A stretch of 64,000 bases of DNA from Rattus norvegicus (GCF_036323735.1 NC_086024.1:62458924-62522923); one strand, 5' to 3'. Numbered from the stretch's first letter, positions 12,479 through 26,548 are shown. Translations and numbers: made by a program. The notes: generated by a model from the sequence alone, not told the origin.

Positions 12479-15400
12479 AATTCTTTTCAAGCCACAATGT
12501 TTAGAACTGTTATTAGGCTGTCACAGATATGTGATTTATCTCCTTCTTACCCTGAATAATCCTGATATAAAAGTATTTAGAGACTTTTCATGTCACCTTG
12601 AAATTTCAAAATATTTATAAATATTTAAACTGTTTGAGTGGATACTGACCTTTGACCATAGTGTACCTTGTCTATTAAAATATGCTTTGACCCACACACC
12701 ATTATTCTGCCACCTTAGATATGAGCCCTGAAACCCAAAAGCCAAGCACTAGAAAAGATGTACTTATAAAATCTGCTCTTGTAATCTACTGAACTATATG
12801 CAGCAAGATAACATGGTAAAGTCAGATGGGCGGCTTGATAGTCCTCATGTTTTAGACAGAATAACTCTTTCACATGGACTATATATTAAAAATACTGGCT
12901 AACTGACATATACAGCTAACTGGACAATATCCACACACAATGATGTTAGACAACCCATGTCCTTCAAATACTTTTTTTTTATTTGGGTAGAAATACTTTT
13001 ATTAGCATACTCTAAATTATCTACAGTTCCCATGTTTTTGTTTTACCCTTTCACAGTCTCCTTAGGTTGGCAGACCTTCCTTCTAACATCAGTCCAAACT
13101 TCCTTTCCATCTCGTGTTTGACTTCCCTTGCTGACCTCCCCCAAGTCAAACAAAGGACCATCAGCCATTTAATTATCCTACAAACATACTTTCGGCACCA
13201 AACATATTTGCCATTCTCTAAGAGAAAGAAAATCTATTCTTCTAAATATAAAAAGATAACAAAGTAACCATATGCAGCAAGTGTGCATTGACTAAGGGTG
13301 CTTAACAGTCTGGTCAGGTACACGAAGCGACAGAGTCATAAATCTCTAACCTCCTGAATGCAGAACTCCACATGGTACTTTAGTTAATTAGAGTTCAGCA
13401 TATATATTTCCCTGGATCAAATCTGCAGTCATGCAAAGTGTCTTGTTTGGAGAGAACAAACCCACTGGGAATGAATAGAGAGATATTTTTCTCAAGCAAC
13501 AGAACCCACAGTGTTTTTATTCCTTAATGGAGTTTCTATTTCTGCCCTGGAAGTTTGCAGTACCGTGCTCCTCATCACGTGGGCCATTACTGAAAATGAA
13601 ACTGTTCTCTCCTATTTGAAGCTTTACCATAGCTCCCACCCCACGCACTTATTTCTAAAATAATAGTCGAAGCCCCATGCAACGTGCCTAAGGGCAGTGT
13701 GGTCCACACATTAGCATCCCTTTCCTAAGATAGGCACCGCAGCCACTCAGCCTGTGTATTTTTACCGCGCCTCAGAAACCTCAGGGAGACTTTCAGCTCC
13801 CCACGGATTTATGCAGCCCTCATGCAATGAATCTCAACAGACTCGAACAGATTGTGCATTGTAACGAGGGCATAATGCCGTTTGTTATGAAGGGACTGGA
13901 CATATGTGATACTTTAGTCACAGAGAGCAGACAGGTCGCTTTCTCACAATAAAGACTTGAAAATGAGAGGGCTTCCCATCTGTACAGAGGCATGAGGAAC
14001 CTTCTGCGTCGCCTTTATCATCTTGTCAACATCATGTGTGCAAGGGAGAGTCTCAGTGCGTCTCCCCAAGTCACGATCAACACCAAAAATAGATAAATTA
14101 AAGCAATTGAGGGACAGCAAACTCTATCTTCTGGGTTAGAGTTACAAGCCACAATTGTTTGACACCTTTTCTCCTATATGTTTAGTTACTAAATAGAAAG
14201 GGAAAGACGGCTAAAGATACAAAATCTTCAGAGAAACTGTTTTCTGGCCACCAGGCCAAGGTACATTAAGGCACTGGAAGAAACGCAAAGTTGCACAGTA
14301 ACTCCAAGTTTCTCTATCTTCAGCAGGATTAGATATAGTTAGCGTAAGTCAAGCAAATGTTATTTCGGTTCCTCATGGTGGCAAGTCCATTTAGCCCAGT
14401 AACAAAAGCTGGAGGAAGCAGAGGAGCCAGGAACGCTCACCCCCTGCTGGTGAGAAAGTTAACTGGTGCAGTGGAGTGGATGGCCCTCCATGTTTACAGC
14501 ACTTAGTAAGTCTATGTACATGGCCCGTGTGTCAATGGCAGACTACAGGTTCATCTTCATTCTTCACTTCCAGCTGCAACAGTAGAAGGCCCTGCTTCCC
14601 GGCCTCGCTCACAGGACGATATTAGACACAACATGCGTTTGGGCAGCAGAACTCACTCTCTCATGACTCTGCCAATACTTGAGAAAGATACCCGAGTCCC
14701 AGGAGTGACACATGTAGAGAAGGTTACAACACAGGGGAACGAAGCCCAGTACAAACCTTCACTTAAGCAGAACGACCTGGCTAAGGGCGACCTACACAGG
14801 CCAATTTAAGTCCATTCGCACACCTGGGAAATAAGATGTTGCTGCTGTATTACACCAGGATTCTATGATTATTTCTTATACAGTAGTAACTGGTACAATT
14901 CTGATGACTCCAGAAATATTTCTCTGTGCCTGATTTTTCTCTAAACTCCAACTACACACTCAGTGTTTCTAAGATTTCAATGCATCATGTCTGACACTGA
15001 AGTCCTGCCTCATGGTAACCAAAATTCCTACTAGCTACTTGGCACAAAAAAAAGTTGGAGTTCTCTTTATTTTTTTTTCTTTTACTTCCTAATTTCTAAC
15101 TTTCAGTAAGTCCTTTTGGATGTGAATAATTTTTCTTGTTTCAGATCCATTTCCTGTATCCAACTCCTATTATTTCTTCCCATGGCACTGCAGGGCCTCC
15201 TAACAGGAGTCACTACCTCTGTCTTTACTCCGAGGACTTAGTCTTCAGGAATCAGGCAGGACAGTAAATGCAAGCATACCAGCATGCTATGCCTCTCCTC
15301 ACACACTCAGTGCCATTCCGTCTGACCAGATTGAACCGCGTGTCCCCTGGGACCAGAAACCCTGTCTTCTCTGCTTATCCGTCACTGCTTCCTTCTCCTG

Positions 15401-16423
15401 AGCTTCAGCCACATTGTCCTTCCTCAGTTTCTTCTGGGGACAATGTACATTCCATGCCAAGGCACGTTAAACTTGTTAGTCAAGGGGTGGAGGGCTGTCC
15501 TTAGGTTTTTATGCAAATATCCTCATTGTATAATGACAAGCACAGATTTCTCTAGCTGCTGCAGTTAAAAACCGCAGCTCACGCTCCTCCCCTTTCTCCC
15601 ACCTGCTTTCCACGCGGGTCCTCTGCTTGGATTTCCTTGGTCCCTGTATATTACTCCCCCCTTGTTGAGTGTCTGATTCTTCACATGAAAAGGCATTCCA
15701 GGAAATAAAATGTTTGATTTTTCACAGATACATCCCCAGAGTGGTTACTAGTGTCTTATCAAGCCCTCCAAACAACCGCTGACAACAAATGACAACATTT
15801 ATGGGAAAATATTTAAAATGTGGATCTCTTTGAATAAACGAATTCCCTTTTCAAAAAATTATGAAAGGATGTGCACACATTTATCTGTAAGCAGATTTAT
15901 CCAGTTTTGTTTGTAAAAAGTAAAAGAAGCAAAAGTAATAAATGTATCGTGTAGACCAGTACTTATTCGTGTGGTATAGAAATGTTCATGTAGACATGTT
16001 TTATTGCAAACCAATTTTTATAATAAGGTCCTAACTTTTGTAAAAAAAAAAAAAAAAAAAAAACTTAAGTTAATTCATAAAGAACTGATGTGAGGCCGCA
16101 AAGTCCAAACAGTAATTATATCCAGTAAAAATAAAAACTATATAAAGATTGCTTTTGGTTTTGTTTCTTCTTGGGTTTAAGTAACGTTTCAATTTTTTTC
16201 ATAGTAAAAGACACTGGTTACAGAAGTCCGAAAAAAATTCTGCTGTCCTAAAGTCACAGCTTTTAAAAAGCAAGATAAAGACTCAAACAATAGGTTTGCC
16301 CTCCACAGTGTAGTTCCTGTCAGGGATTCCTGAGTAGGGCTTCACAGAGGCGACAGAAGCTTCACGGCAGCAAGTGAACAAGTCAAATCTGCTGTAACTT
16401 CAATCTGTTTGCTTTTATTTTGC
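12479..16423. other. Long repeat-poor unassigned stretch
   Basis: Nearly 4 kb with no SINE or L1 that I recognise, apart from poly(A) at about 16042-16063. Positions 13300-15700 keep several CpGs and an E-box CACGTG (about 13577), so this is the best region of the window for conserved noncoding or regulatory sequence. No splice-flanked open exon could be supported. Confidence 0.4.
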
Positions 16424-16525
16424 TTTCAAGACAAGATCGTGCTGTGTAGTGGAGGCTGGCTTCAACTCAGCAATCGCCCTGCTTAAGCCTCCTGGGTGCT
16501 TAGATTTTAGACATAAACCCCTACT
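16424..16525 (-). mobile_element. Diverged B1 SINE, antisense
   Basis: Antisense B1 landmarks in order: TCAAGACAAGATCGTGCTGTG, GGAGGCTGGCTTCAACTCAG, and AAGCCTCCTGGGTGCTTAGA (compare gcctcccgagtgctgggatt). Confidence 0.6.
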
Positions 16526-16984
16526 TCTTGTTTTCTCACTCTCCATTAATAAAAAACCCTTCATGGCCCCTCTCACCTGTGCACACTCCCTAGAAACAGT
16601 GTCTTGTGGCTCCAGGGTGAGAGTACAGAGAAAAGGTCACGTGGTTACTCCTGATGCTGACCCGTGGTGCTTAAGCTAAAACACACTGGCTACCACTGCA
16701 GTCGTAGGAAACACAACTTGGAATTGTATTTGGTCTAAGGCATACATTGTCAGATTTCTTCCTTGCAGATATAAGAAATGTTGATCTAAATAAAAATGAA
16801 TGAAAAACATGAAAATTACAATTTTTCACATTTGTTTCCTGATTTTTTTTTTCCTACCAGATTAACAACTTTTCTTTTTCTCATTTTTAAACATGACTTA
16901 GTTCTTTCACGGCAATTTCTGGTACTTCAAGAACTAGGTTTTTTTTTCTTTGTGTTTAAAGAAAGGGATATTAAATACATTTTT
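16526..16984. other. Unassigned sequence
   Basis: No repeat or exon recognised. Confidence 0.4.
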
Positions 16985-17140
16985 CCTTTTTAAAAATTTT
17001 TTATTAGTACATTTCTTTATTTGCATTTCAAATGTTATTCCCCTTCCCAGTTTCCTGTTCATAAACTCCCATCCCCTTTCCTCCTCCTCCCCCTCCCCCA
17101 TAGGGGTATCCCACACACACATCCCCCTTTACTGCTCCCC
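16985..17140 (-). mobile_element. L1 3'-end fragment, antisense
   Basis: The T-rich left edge and the block CATTTCAAATGTTATTCCCC followed by CTCCTCCCCCTCCCCCATAG are the antisense of the rat L1 3'UTR terminus with its G-rich tract. It is severely 5'-truncated. Confidence 0.75.
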
Positions 17141-17145
17141 GCATT

Positions 17146-17230
17146 TTTTATTGTCAGAGATGAGGACTGAACCCAGGGCCTTGCCCTTGCTAGGCAGAGC
17201 GCTCTACCACTGAGCTAAATCCCCAACCTC
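17146..17230 (-). mobile_element. ID SINE, antisense, diverged 3' part
   Basis: The minus strand gives GGTTGGGGATTTAGCTCAGT then GGTAGAGCGCTCTGCC and GGCCCTGGGTTCAGTCC. The part after the B-box and the tail are diverged. It abuts the L1 fragment at 16985-17140. Confidence 0.85.
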
Positions 17231-17683
17231 CCATTTTTACACTTATTGGAAAAAATATTCTATTACACTCAGAATGTGTTATTTATTTACAGTTGTCTTG
17301 AAAAGTGTTTTGTTGTTTTGCTTTGTTTAGCTTTTCATTTTCAAGAAAAATCAGTAAATAATTAGATGTAAATAAGTTTTAGATGTAAAAATGCAGGAAA
17401 TTCAAGCTTTGCTTCATTGAATCAATTTGAGAATATCTTCCAAAAACTAACACATATGTCAAGTTAGTCTACATTTTAGCATGGAGTCAATCTCTCATTT
17501 GGACTACATAAAACAAGCAATCTTAAAGCAAATTTCTAGCAAAATATGGTAAATAATAAAATGATTTAATGTAACCTGAGGATTCCACTAAAGATGGTAA
17601 GAAATTTAAATATTCCTTGGTAATGTAAAACCAAGGTTGGTAATATTGTACATTATCATTCCATCATATAGATAACTAAGCTA
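17231..17683. other. Unassigned AT-rich sequence
   Basis: No repeat or exon recognised. Confidence 0.4.
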
Positions 17684-17763
17684 GATGATGGTGGTGGTGG
17701 TGGTGGTGGTGGTGGTGGTGGTGGTGGTGGTGGTGGTGGTGGTGGTGGTGATGGTGATGGTGA
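17684..17763. repeat. (GGT)n trinucleotide repeat
   Basis: About 20 tandem TGG/GGT units flanked by GATGGT variants on both sides. The run of GG pairs could form two-tier G-quadruplexes on the plus strand. Confidence 0.97.
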
Positions 17764-19211
17764 AGTCCAGCAAGCAGGGAAAAAAATTCCTAACACTCCC
17801 CCCTTAAAGAGCTCCACTTTAAAATGCAGAAGAAAGTTACCAAAAACAGCTTCAGGCTGCTCTTCTCGCCCAGAAAGACATCCAAACCTCTGAGCTGAGA
17901 AATTAAAGATAACTTTAAAAAAAAATAAATGTTTGTGACATTACAAGTTGGTCAAGCAATACAGAGAAAGGAGAAGAAAAGAAAGCCCCCATCCCACCCC
18001 CACTCTGGTCCCTGCCCTGACGCATTTTTTTTAGCCAAGAACAGAAAAGAAAAAGGGGTGGGGCAGAATGAGAAAGCAGGAAGGTAAAGAGAAAGAGAGC
18101 AAGTTTGTTTCTAGTAATTACTTTCCCAGTAGGGGGAGAAATGGAGCCTGAAGGGGACACGGGTTTCATCTTGGGTGGTAAACATTATCTTAGGCGATTC
18201 CACTGCAAGGTGCCTACTCATTTAAAGCGGGGTGGGGTGGGGGTGGGGGTGGATGTTTGAGCTGTTGCCTCGGAGGTGAAAATGCCCAGCCACCATGCTG
18301 AGATTTGTCTCTTCTTCGCATTCTCTCAAACTAGCGAGAGAAAATAAACAGGGTCTCAAACGTGGTGCCGGGCCCTTTCATTGAATTTTAAGACAAACAG
18401 CCTGGAACCTACAGCTGTGTGTGACTCAGACTCACAAAGGAGGAAACTTCAAAAGCGCTTCTCTGTTCTTTCAACTCTATAGAAGCAAATTGATGAGACT
18501 GCTCTCCTATTATCCAAAGCCTTCCACCCTTTGTGGACCTGGAATGACCTTTGTGCACTGGAGGAGGCTGAGGCTCCCACCAGGAAAAAGAGGGAGGGAG
18601 AGATAGCTCGCCCTGCAGCAGCAGTTACAGAACTTGCTGAAAATAATTACAAAAATCACAGGGCAAAAACATCCCTCCAAATTAAACCGGGTAATCTGTA
18701 AAACCACAACTGATTCATTTTTGCGATTCCTGGTTCTCAGACCATGCTCTTTAATAGCTGGTGTACAGGTATATATGTACGTGTGTGCATTTGTGTGTGT
18801 ATGTATATGATAATGAAGTATTGGAGAGAAGATTAATTACTAGAGTTGATTCTAAGGTACTGCACAGTTCTGTGGGGAAACAGTCTGGAAACGAAAAGTT
18901 AGTCAAATATGAGTGATCTAACGTAGGAATCTGTCAATAAGTGAAACTAGGATTAAAATACAATTCTTTTTTCTCTTTTAATTTTATTTTTTCCACCTTT
19001 TTAGCATCATGAGATAATTAAAATTTTAGCCAAGTGATATGCTTTTCAAATTTACTAGGTGAATATTATCACGGTGATCATTACAGAATTTTAGTTATTA
19101 TATACAAGACATCCTGTGGAAACAGCTAGGTTTATAGAAACAAACTCGAGAAGTGTGACCTGTATCTTTTCTCTTTTTCCATCAATGTGAAAGCAGTCCC
19201 GTGCCAGTGGC
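17764..19211. other. Unassigned sequence, possible regulatory stretch
   Basis: No transposon recognised. Positions 18256-18720 are repeat-free, moderately GC and keep scattered CpGs, so they are candidates for conserved noncoding sequence. Only cross-species alignment could decide. Confidence 0.35.
18225..18255 (+). repeat. G-rich GGGGT/GGGGGT tract
   Basis: Five G-runs of four to five bases spaced by single T residues, a strong G-quadruplex-forming pattern on the plus strand. Confidence 0.85.
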
Positions 19212-19274
19212 AGCTGCTCTGCTCCGCTCTGCTCTGCTCTGCCCTGCTTCGCTCTGCTCTGCGCTGCTGCTCTG
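19212..19274. repeat. (CTCTG)n pentanucleotide repeat
   Basis: About twelve units of CTCTG with CTCCG, CCCTG, CTTCG and CGCTG variants. Confidence 0.92.
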
Positions 19275-21229
19275 ACATGAATGCTGGTCTGTCTTGAGAA
19301 TGGATGACAGTCAGATTTCTAGGAACTAGACAATAGCCTCAGAGAGCCATCCTTCTCAGCAATGCCTGTCTCTGGCTCGGTGGTGAGGCTGCTTGGTAAC
19401 AGGATTTCTAGAAAGTTCTAAGAATCGCAATTTAAAGAAAAGGAAGACTGGGAAATCTTTCCTGCTGGCTGGAAGCTAGTTATTTCTCACATATGTTGTC
19501 TTTTTAACATTTCAAGCACAGACTGACAGGAACACGTGATCCACATAAATATAAAGACGCAGATGTGCCAGCAGATGCGACTGTGGGGTCTAGGCTCCAC
19601 AGCCACGCCAAACAGGGATCCCTTTGTACTGGACATGAAGTACACAGTATCTTTTGATTGTACTACCACCGTCTTTCCTTAACTCGATGACTTTCTATTA
19701 CCTGCTGTGTCGCTTCTTATAACACCCATAGTGCTTTGCACAGGACAATCCACAAAATGGATGTCTATTATCCGGCTATTGCAAAACTGCCCTTTAGATG
19801 AGTGCATTTACTTCTGCAAAGGCGAGGGGGTTATCAGGCTGATGTGAGAAATGAAATCAAAAGGGAAAGAAGGGCAGTCTTAGGTGGATCACCATGTTCT
19901 TCAGATATCAGCAGTTCTTGTTTTTCTCAATACCAATGAAGCACATTTTCAGTCTTTACCCTTTCAAATTCTGAACACTACAGGCAACAAGCTTACAGAA
20001 AACTGGAGAGCAAATAGTCAAGTAGTACAGAACCTGTCATTTTATTTCTGCATTCAGAGAAAAAATATGAAATGACATGTTGTCCCCCATATGTGGAAAT
20101 TTCATTCTTCTGTAATATATAAAAATAACCCATAACAAAATTATTTATAATGTCAATTTTACTTATTGAAAACAATACTAACAAAGTGTAATAAGATGTG
20201 GAGAAGCAAAAAACAAAGTATTAATATCTTCTAGATAGCTCCATTAGACTATGCAGACCCTTGGCCCCTTTCCTTGCAACAATATAAGACATTCTGTCTA
20301 TCTGGCTCATTCTCTGCTAAGGTGATGGTTGTGTACTAATTGTAGCTGTCCCCGCTGCTCAATATTACTTACCTGTGGAGATAGCCTTTCAACCAGCTGA
20401 ATTGCAAAACAATACATATGATCCAAATGACAAGTCGCTACTTTCTAAAATTGAAAGTGTACTATACAGAAAGACATTAGAAAGCAAATAGGAGTTGTTT
20501 TGCTCAGAGCATCTCTATAGTTTTAAAAGAGATATTAAAATATAGAGATTTTCATGGTCCTTCCTGTATGTCAAAGTTTACTGACATCACCTTTAGATTT
20601 CTATTCATTTTCCAGCTCTGGGTCAATAGTTCGGCATCAACTTTTGAAAAGCAGATCTCAATAGCAAGAGTAGAATTCAGCATAATACTGTCAAACACAT
20701 TTTTCAGTTTTGCATTGATCAATACTACCACTTCCACTCATCGTATTAATGTGAAGGTTTTCGAAACGTGGTCTAGGTCTTCGGAGAGTCCTGGAAGACT
20801 TACAGTGAGTCTGTAAGGGTGCTTTCATAACAACGCATAGGTATCGCCTTCCTCTGGATATTCATTTCCTCATGAGGGAGCAATGGAAAGTTCCAGGGGC
20901 TGCATGACAAGAGGTATTGCAGCAGATTAAACGCTGAAGCAGATAGTAAAGTCCAGCTGTCACCTCCAAACTACACACTGATGATATTGGAACTGTGCTA
21001 AAGGAGTTCCCTCACCCCCCTTTTTTTTTTTCAGAAAACAATTCTTCATAACTGTATTACGTCTGTTGATGCAGTAGCTTCACCTTTGCCATTATAAACC
21101 AGTGTAAAAGCATTTATGACAGACCAGCTCTAATCTTTAATGTGGTAGGTGTTAATGTAGGTATCTACATTTTGGGGGGAAAGCCCCTTGCAACTCTCAA
21201 AATTTGATGAGTAATTAAGAATTACTGCT
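19275..21229. other. Unassigned sequence
   Basis: No repeat recognised except a short T-run at about 21021-21032. Positions 20568-20816 are open on the plus strand and not repeat-like; no protein family recognised. Confidence 0.4.
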
Positions 21230-22432
21230 TAATGGAGTGCTACTCAGCTATTAAAAACAATGACTATATGAAACTCTTAGCCAAATGGAAATATTCTGAG
21301 TGAGGTAACCCAGTCACAAAAGAACACACATGGTATGCACTGATAAGTGGATATTAGCTCAAAAGCTCAGAATACCCAAGATACAATTCACAGACCACAT
21401 GAATCTCAAGGAGAAGGAGGACCAAAGTGTGGATGCTTCAGTCCTTCTCTTCTAGGGTACAAAATACTCACAGGAGGTAGAGGGTGAGAGACCCTTGGGA
21501 GGAAGAGAGGGAGAAAAGGGAGGCAGGATCAGGTATGGGAGGAAACAAGGATGATATACAGAGGGTCTGAATTTGAACAGAGGTGTGTATCAATGGGGAA
21601 TGGGGAACTGGTGGTAGCCACCAGCAAAGTCCCATATGCCAGGAAAGCAAGAGGCTCCCAGGATCCAACAGGGATGAGATTAACTGAAATGCCCTACAAA
21701 GGGGAGGGAGAACCTGCAGAGACCATATCCAGAGGTTAGGCAAGGCCCCTGATTGCAGAATGGGACCACCCACTCATTTCCAAATTAACCCAGAATGTCT
21801 CTTGTCTAAAGGAAATAAGGGGACAAAGTATAGAGAAGAGAATGAACCAAAGGTCATCCAGCGACTGCCCCACCTGGTGATCCATCCCATATACAAACAC
21901 CAAACCCAGACACTATTGTGGATCCCAAGAAGTACATGCTGACAGGACCTGATATAGCTGTCGCCTAAGAAACTCAGCCAGAGCCTGACAAATAGCCAAC
22001 CATTGAACTAAGAACAGGGTCCCCAATGGAGTAGTGAGGGAAAGGACTAAAGGAGCTGAAGGGGTTTGCAAACCCATAGGAAGAACAACAATACCAACCA
22101 ACCACACATCCCAGAACTCCCAGGGACTAAACCACCAACCGAAGAGTACACATGGAGGGACCCATGGCTCCAACAGCATATGTAGCAAAGGATGACCTTG
22201 TCTGTCATTAATAGGAGGAAAGGCCCTTGGTCCTGTGAAGGCTCAATTCCCCAGTGTAGGGGAGTGCCAGGGCAATGAGTTGAGAGTGGGTGGGTGGGTG
22301 GGTGGTGGAACACCCTCACAGAAGCAGGGGAGGGGAAGGGGGTAGGGAGTTCCAGAGTAGAAACCGAAATGCGTAACGCTTGAAATGTAAATATATAAAA
22401 TATCAAAGAAAAAAAGAAAAAAGAAAAAGAAA
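21230..22432 (+). mobile_element. 5'-truncated L1 (ORF2 3' end plus 3'UTR)
   Basis: The element starts inside the ORF2 C-terminal region, recognised by TGGAGTGCTACTCAGCTATT and the ATGGTATGCACTGATAAGTG block just before the ORF2 stop. It continues through the 3'UTR, with a GGGTGGGTGGG tract at 22285-22308, into an A-rich tail at about 22406-22432. The diverged 3'UTR points to an older L1 lineage than L1-C. No target-site duplication was found. Confidence 0.88.
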
Positions 22433-23354
22433 TAGGGCCCCAACCTTCAAAAATAAAGGAAACTCAGTGTAGGTACCAGTCTGCTCGTGCCTTGCACCTA
22501 TAATTTCATGTACAGCAAAAAGCACAGAGTTGCAATTAATCGCTCAATAGGCAACATGTCACTGGGAAAACAACAGATAATGCCCAAGGCTGTGGGTACC
22601 TGACAATACAATACCTCGGGGGCTGTCAATTTCATTAAATCGTACCAGTTTTCCTCTAATCAGATTTTCTTGATAGTTTGGCAAACTATGTAGGAAGACA
22701 ATACAATGAGCACTGCTGAATGAATGCATTAGGCCTAGAGTGACAACAGATCATATCTGGGATTGCCCTTACATCCTTTTTAATAAATCTCCATCCTTCC
22801 TGCAGGGATAGCAGGGTGTGTTGGTGAAAAGGGAGTGCTTGGCTGGGAATGAAGTTCAGAGTTGCTCCCACAACAGCCACAGGAAATGGCAGGCTCTTTA
22901 GTCTCTCCGGCACAGTGCTGAGTTATCATTTGTCCCATGCCTGACCTGATATTTTTATGGGACTGAAAACCCAACCCATGAAAATAGAGATTTCTCCATG
23001 GATACACAGTTCAGCCAACTTCTCTTGTGGTCAGAAATACTAAATAGTACATTTGCTCCCGGCCTTCATTACAAGTTTCTCTCTTACATAACTAATGGAT
23101 AGGTATTCACCCTCTGACTACCTCCTTAATCCCAAGTGTCCTGATCTCCAAAGAGAAGCCCTCAGAAGAAATACCTAAAAGCAAAATACAGTTACAATAT
23201 TTGGGCTAGTCAACAATTGTGCTGACCTCTCTGCTGTGGTTCTACAGAGAAAGAAATTTCCTATTAGTTGGGCATCACCAACTTTAGAGTGTCAGCTTGC
23301 ATCCCATCAGTCAAACAAGTAAATAATGTGGGAGGACATTTCCCTGTCACAGCA
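22433..23354. other. Unassigned sequence
   Basis: Unique-looking DNA between two L1 copies. No exon supported. Confidence 0.4.
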
Positions 23355-25629
23355 TCTATTCATATTCTTCTACGTAGAGTTTTACCAGCACCATTTATTA
23401 AAGATGCTGACCTTTTTTCCCCTGCATAACTCTGGGTCTTTTACCAAAAATCATTTGTCCATTGGTGTGTAAAATTATGTCGTAGTCTTCAATTTGATCC
23501 CATTTATCATTGTATCTGTTTTTATGTCAATACCTAGCATTTTTTTATTACCATAGCTGTATGGTAAAACTTAAAATCAGGAGTGGTAATACTTCCCACA
23601 GTTCTTCTATTCTTCAAGGTTCCTTTAGGCATGTTGGTTTTTTGTTTTTCCCTATCTGGTTGAGAACCGTCCTTTCAAGTTCGGTAAAGAGTTGTGTTAG
23701 AATTTGATGGGGATTGGTTTGAATCTGTAAATTGTTTCTAGTAAAATGATCACTGTTACTCTGTTAATTCCATCAATCCATGAGCAAGGGAAATCTTTCC
23801 ATGTTCTGATATCTTCTTCAATTACTTTAAGTTTTTATCATATAAGTCTTTCACCTGCTTGGTAAGAGTTACCTCAAGATATTTTATATTATGTGAGGCT
23901 ATTATGAATGTTGACTTTCTTAATTTCCTTCTCATTCAGTTTCTTATTTGCATATAGGAAGGCTACTGATTTTTTAAATTAGTTTTGTCTCCAGCTTCTT
24001 TCCTGAAAAATGTTTATAAGTTGTAGGAGTTCCCCAGTGGAATTTTTAGGGTCACTTATATATAACTATTGTATCATCTGCAAATAAAGATACTTTGACT
24101 TCTTCCTTTTCTATTTATATCTCCTTGATCTCCTTCAGTTGTCTTAGTGCTCTAGTTAAAACTTGAATAGGTATGGAGAAAGTGGACAACCTTATCTTAT
24201 TTCTGATCTTAGTAGAATTGCTTTATAATCCTCTATATTTAATTTTATTTGACTATAGGTTTGCTGTAAACTGTCCTTATTATGTTTAGGTTTATCCCTT
24301 AAATGCCTAATCTCTCCAAGACTTTTATCACAAAGAGCTATTAGATTTTATCAAGGGCCTTTTCTGAACCTAATGAGATGACCATGCTTCTTTTTTCTTT
24401 TAGTTTGTTTATAAGATTACATCTTGTTTATAGGATTACATCTACTGATCTTTATGTATTGAACTATACTCTTTGAATCTTTGGGATGAAGTTTACTTGA
24501 TCATAGTGGATGATCTTTTTGCTGTTGTTTTACATTCGGTTTGCAAATTTTTAATGAGTATTTTTACAGCAACATTCATAAAGGAAATTGGTCTGATTTT
24601 TTTCTTTGTTGAGACTTCATGTGGTTTGGTAGCCAGGTGACTGTGGGCTTATAAAATGAATTTTCCTATGCTCTTTCTATCTCTATTTTATAGAATAATT
24701 TGAGGAGTATTGGTATTAAAACCATCTGGCCCTGAGTTTTTTGGGGTTGGTTTTTTGTTTGTTTAGTTTTTTTTTTGTTTTTTGTTTTTTGTTTTTGTTG
24801 TTGTTGTTGGTTGGTTGAGCTGGGTTTTTTTGTAGGGAAGGTTGGAAAAGTTTTAACGACTGCCCCTATTTCACTAGGGGTTATAGGTCTATTCAAATTG
24901 TTTATCTGATCTTGATTTAACTTATTTAATAGTGGACCTCTCAAGAAAATTACATATATAGTTTTGATGTAAAGACTTGTAAAGAATATCCTTACAGTTC
25001 TCTGTATTTCTTCAGTGTCCGTTGTTCTGTTACCCTTCTTATTGCTGATTTCATTAATTTGGGTATTCTCTCTGCTTTTCAGTTAATTTGGGTAAGTTTG
25101 TCTATCTTGTAAATTTTCCCAAAGAAACAACTCTTTGTTTTATTGATTCCTTGTATTATTGATTTTTTTGTATTGTTACCTTTGCTTTTATTTTATTGAT
25201 TTCAGCCCCCACCTTCATTATTTCTTGCCTTCCACTCTTCCTGGATAAGATTAATTTTTCTAGTGCTTTCAGGCATGACATTAATGTGCTTGTATGAGGT
25301 CTCTCCTGTTTTTTTATATAAATACTTAGTGCTATGTACTTGCCTCTTAGAACCATTTTCATTATGTCTCATACATGTGTCTATGCTGTATATTCATTTC
25401 CACTGAATTCTAGAAAGTCTTTAATTTCTTTATTTATGTCTAGACTCTTTTTTTATTCAGTCAAGAGTTGTTCAGTTTCCATGACTTTGTAAGCTTTTTG
25501 TTGTGTCTGTTGTTCTTGGTATCCAGCTATAATCCTTGGTGGTCTGATAGATTGCAAAGAGTTATCCTAATGTTCTTGTATCTGTTGATTTGTATCTAAT
25601 TAGATAGACAATCTTAGAGAGGTGCAGAG

Positions 25630-25675
<46 letters not shown>

Positions 25676-26548
25676 TGAATTTTTCTGTAAATTCTTTTAG
25701 ATCCATTTGGTTTATAATGTCCGTTAAGTCCATCATTTCTCTGTTTAGTTTTTGTCTGGATGACCAGTCCACTGGTGAGAGTGGAGTTTTTATGTCTTCC
25801 ACTATCAGTGTGTGAGGGTCAATATGATTTAAGCTGTAATGGTATTTCTTTTACAGATTTGGGTGCCCTTGTCTTTGTGACATATATGTGAAAAATTGCA
25901 CTGTCCTTGTTGTGAATTTTTCCTTTGATAAGTATATGGTGTCCATCCCTATCTCTTTGATTGGTTTTGGTTTGAATCATACTTTCGTAGATATTACAAC
26001 AGTTATGCCCTCTTACTTCTTCTGTCTATTTGCTTCAAATATCTTCATGCTGAGGAAATTCTATCCTTGATTTTGAAATGTGTTTCTTGACTGCAGCAGA
26101 AAGATAGATCCTGTTTTCACATCCACCTGTTAGTCTTTGTCTTTTTATTGGGGAATTGAGACGATAAAGACCATTGATATTAAAAGATATCAATGACCAA
26201 TAGTTGTTGATTCTTTGTTATTTTGTTGCTGTTGCTGCTGCTGCTGCTGCTGCTGCTGTTGCTACTACTGGTTATGGTGGTAGTAGAGTATATGTGCTTC
26301 CCTTCTTTTCATTATGATGGATTGAAATTATTATTCCCTATGTTTACATGTGAATAGTCAACCCCCTAAGGTTGGGGATTTCCTCCTAGCAACTTCTGTG
26401 TGGCTGAATTTGTAAATAGATATATAGTGATTGAAAGTTTGCTGGATATAGTACTCTAGGTTGATGTCAGTGATCTCTTAGAGTCTGTAAGACATGTTCA
26501 TTTCTGGCTTTTAGAGTCGCTATTGAAACCCCAAGTGTAATTCTTTTT
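23355..26548 (-). mobile_element. L1-A, oldest layer of the L1 nest, 3' part (ORF2 into ORF1)
   Basis: Antisense L1. Landmarks on the plus strand run backwards through ORF2: ACCAGCACCATTTATTAAAG near its 3' region, TCAATCCATGAGCAAGGGAA (the WIGRIN segment), the reverse transcriptase zone at 24000-24900, the endonuclease zone at 25600-26050, then into ORF1, ending at GTGTAATTCT (26535-26544). The reading frame is shattered and a (TG)n run has expanded within it at 25634-25673, so it is old. The ORF1 sequence resumes at 39445, showing that L1-B was inserted here. Its own 3' end is missing. Confidence 0.87.
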
